This document shows positions 22,443-22,535 of a DNA stretch of 22,535 nucleotides, piece after piece. A program made the translations under genes and the position numbers. Source of the DNA: Bacteroidales bacterium (GTDB lineage: Bacteria; Bacteroidota; Bacteroidia; Bacteroidales; VadinHA17); the NCBI GenBank assembly GCA_027451265.1, contig DAIDJT010000010.1:1-22535 (forward strand). The letters run 5' to 3'. Within the stretch, counting starts at the first letter, position 1; each line of letters begins with the position of its first letter. The notes beneath the pieces were generated by a model. That model saw only the letters and a program-made list of their open reading frames with translations, was not told where the DNA came from and searched no databases.

Positions 22443-22535
22443 GTACAGTTGGCAGTCAGCGGTTTGAGCCTCTGACACAGGAGGAGGGTCAATCCCGTAC
22501 ACGAAGTGCCAGGACAGCAGTCATCAGTTGCTCAT
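22443..22535 (+). other. Untranslated leader continuing to the window edge
   Basis: After the terminator no ATG or GTG start with an open continuation appears on the plus strand. One frame stays open from about 22442 but has no start codon. The structural gene governed by the leader therefore begins outside the window. Confidence 0.4.

Overview
The window looks like a chromosomal segment from a member of the Bacteroidota (Bacteroidales/Marinilabiliales-like). This rests on recognition of the protein families, on promoters of the TAnnTTTG (-7) type ahead of several transcription units, on AT-rich start regions without Shine-Dalgarno sequences, and on a Bacteroidota-style fused ilv-leu gene order. 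No phage, insertion sequence, CRISPR array, rRNA or tRNA was seen.

Layout. (1) 166-11633, minus strand: a nine-gene branched-chain amino acid operon, transcribed ilvD-ilvB-ilvN-ilvC-leuA-leuC-leuD-cimA-like-leuB, with tight spacing and overlaps throughout. It is headed by a complete transcription attenuator (11649-11778): a 19-residue Leu/Ile-rich leader peptide, an antiterminator strand just after its stop codon, and an 11-bp terminator hairpin with a U-run just before ilvD. (2) 11902-17836, minus strand: a threonine/acetyl-CoA region with kbl, a second kbl paralogue broken by one in-frame amber codon, an acyl carrier protein, an AcsA-type acetyl-CoA synthetase with a single-base frameshift near its N-terminus, and tdh. 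A 193-bp two-unit tandem repeat array lies between the two kbl genes. (3) 18037-20959, plus strand: gltX, a TatD-like hydrolase and tcdA, as a compact unit. (4) 20952-21628, minus strand: dodecin and a BON-LysM protein (Kbp/YgaU type). (5) 21839-22270, plus strand: mscL. (6) 22328-22442, plus strand: a second attenuator, with a Tyr-Tyr-Trp-Trp leader peptide and a terminator, probably leading into a trp or aromatic operon beyond the window edge.

How the parts work together. IlvBN, IlvC and IlvD make valine and isoleucine precursors. LeuA, LeuCD and LeuB make leucine. The second LeuA-like synthase, sharing LeuCD and LeuB, could make 2-oxobutyrate from pyruvate and acetyl-CoA (citramalate route), which would explain why no threonine deaminase gene sits here. 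Tdh and Kbl split threonine into glycine and acetyl-CoA. The acs-acp-kbl2 cassette resembles an acyl-activation, carrier and alpha-oxoamine synthase module, but two of its three genes carry single-site lesions, so it is decaying, mis-sequenced or recoded. The two short leader peptides with their terminators, the broken cassette, the repeat array and an unusual cofactor loop in IlvC are the main things to look at again.
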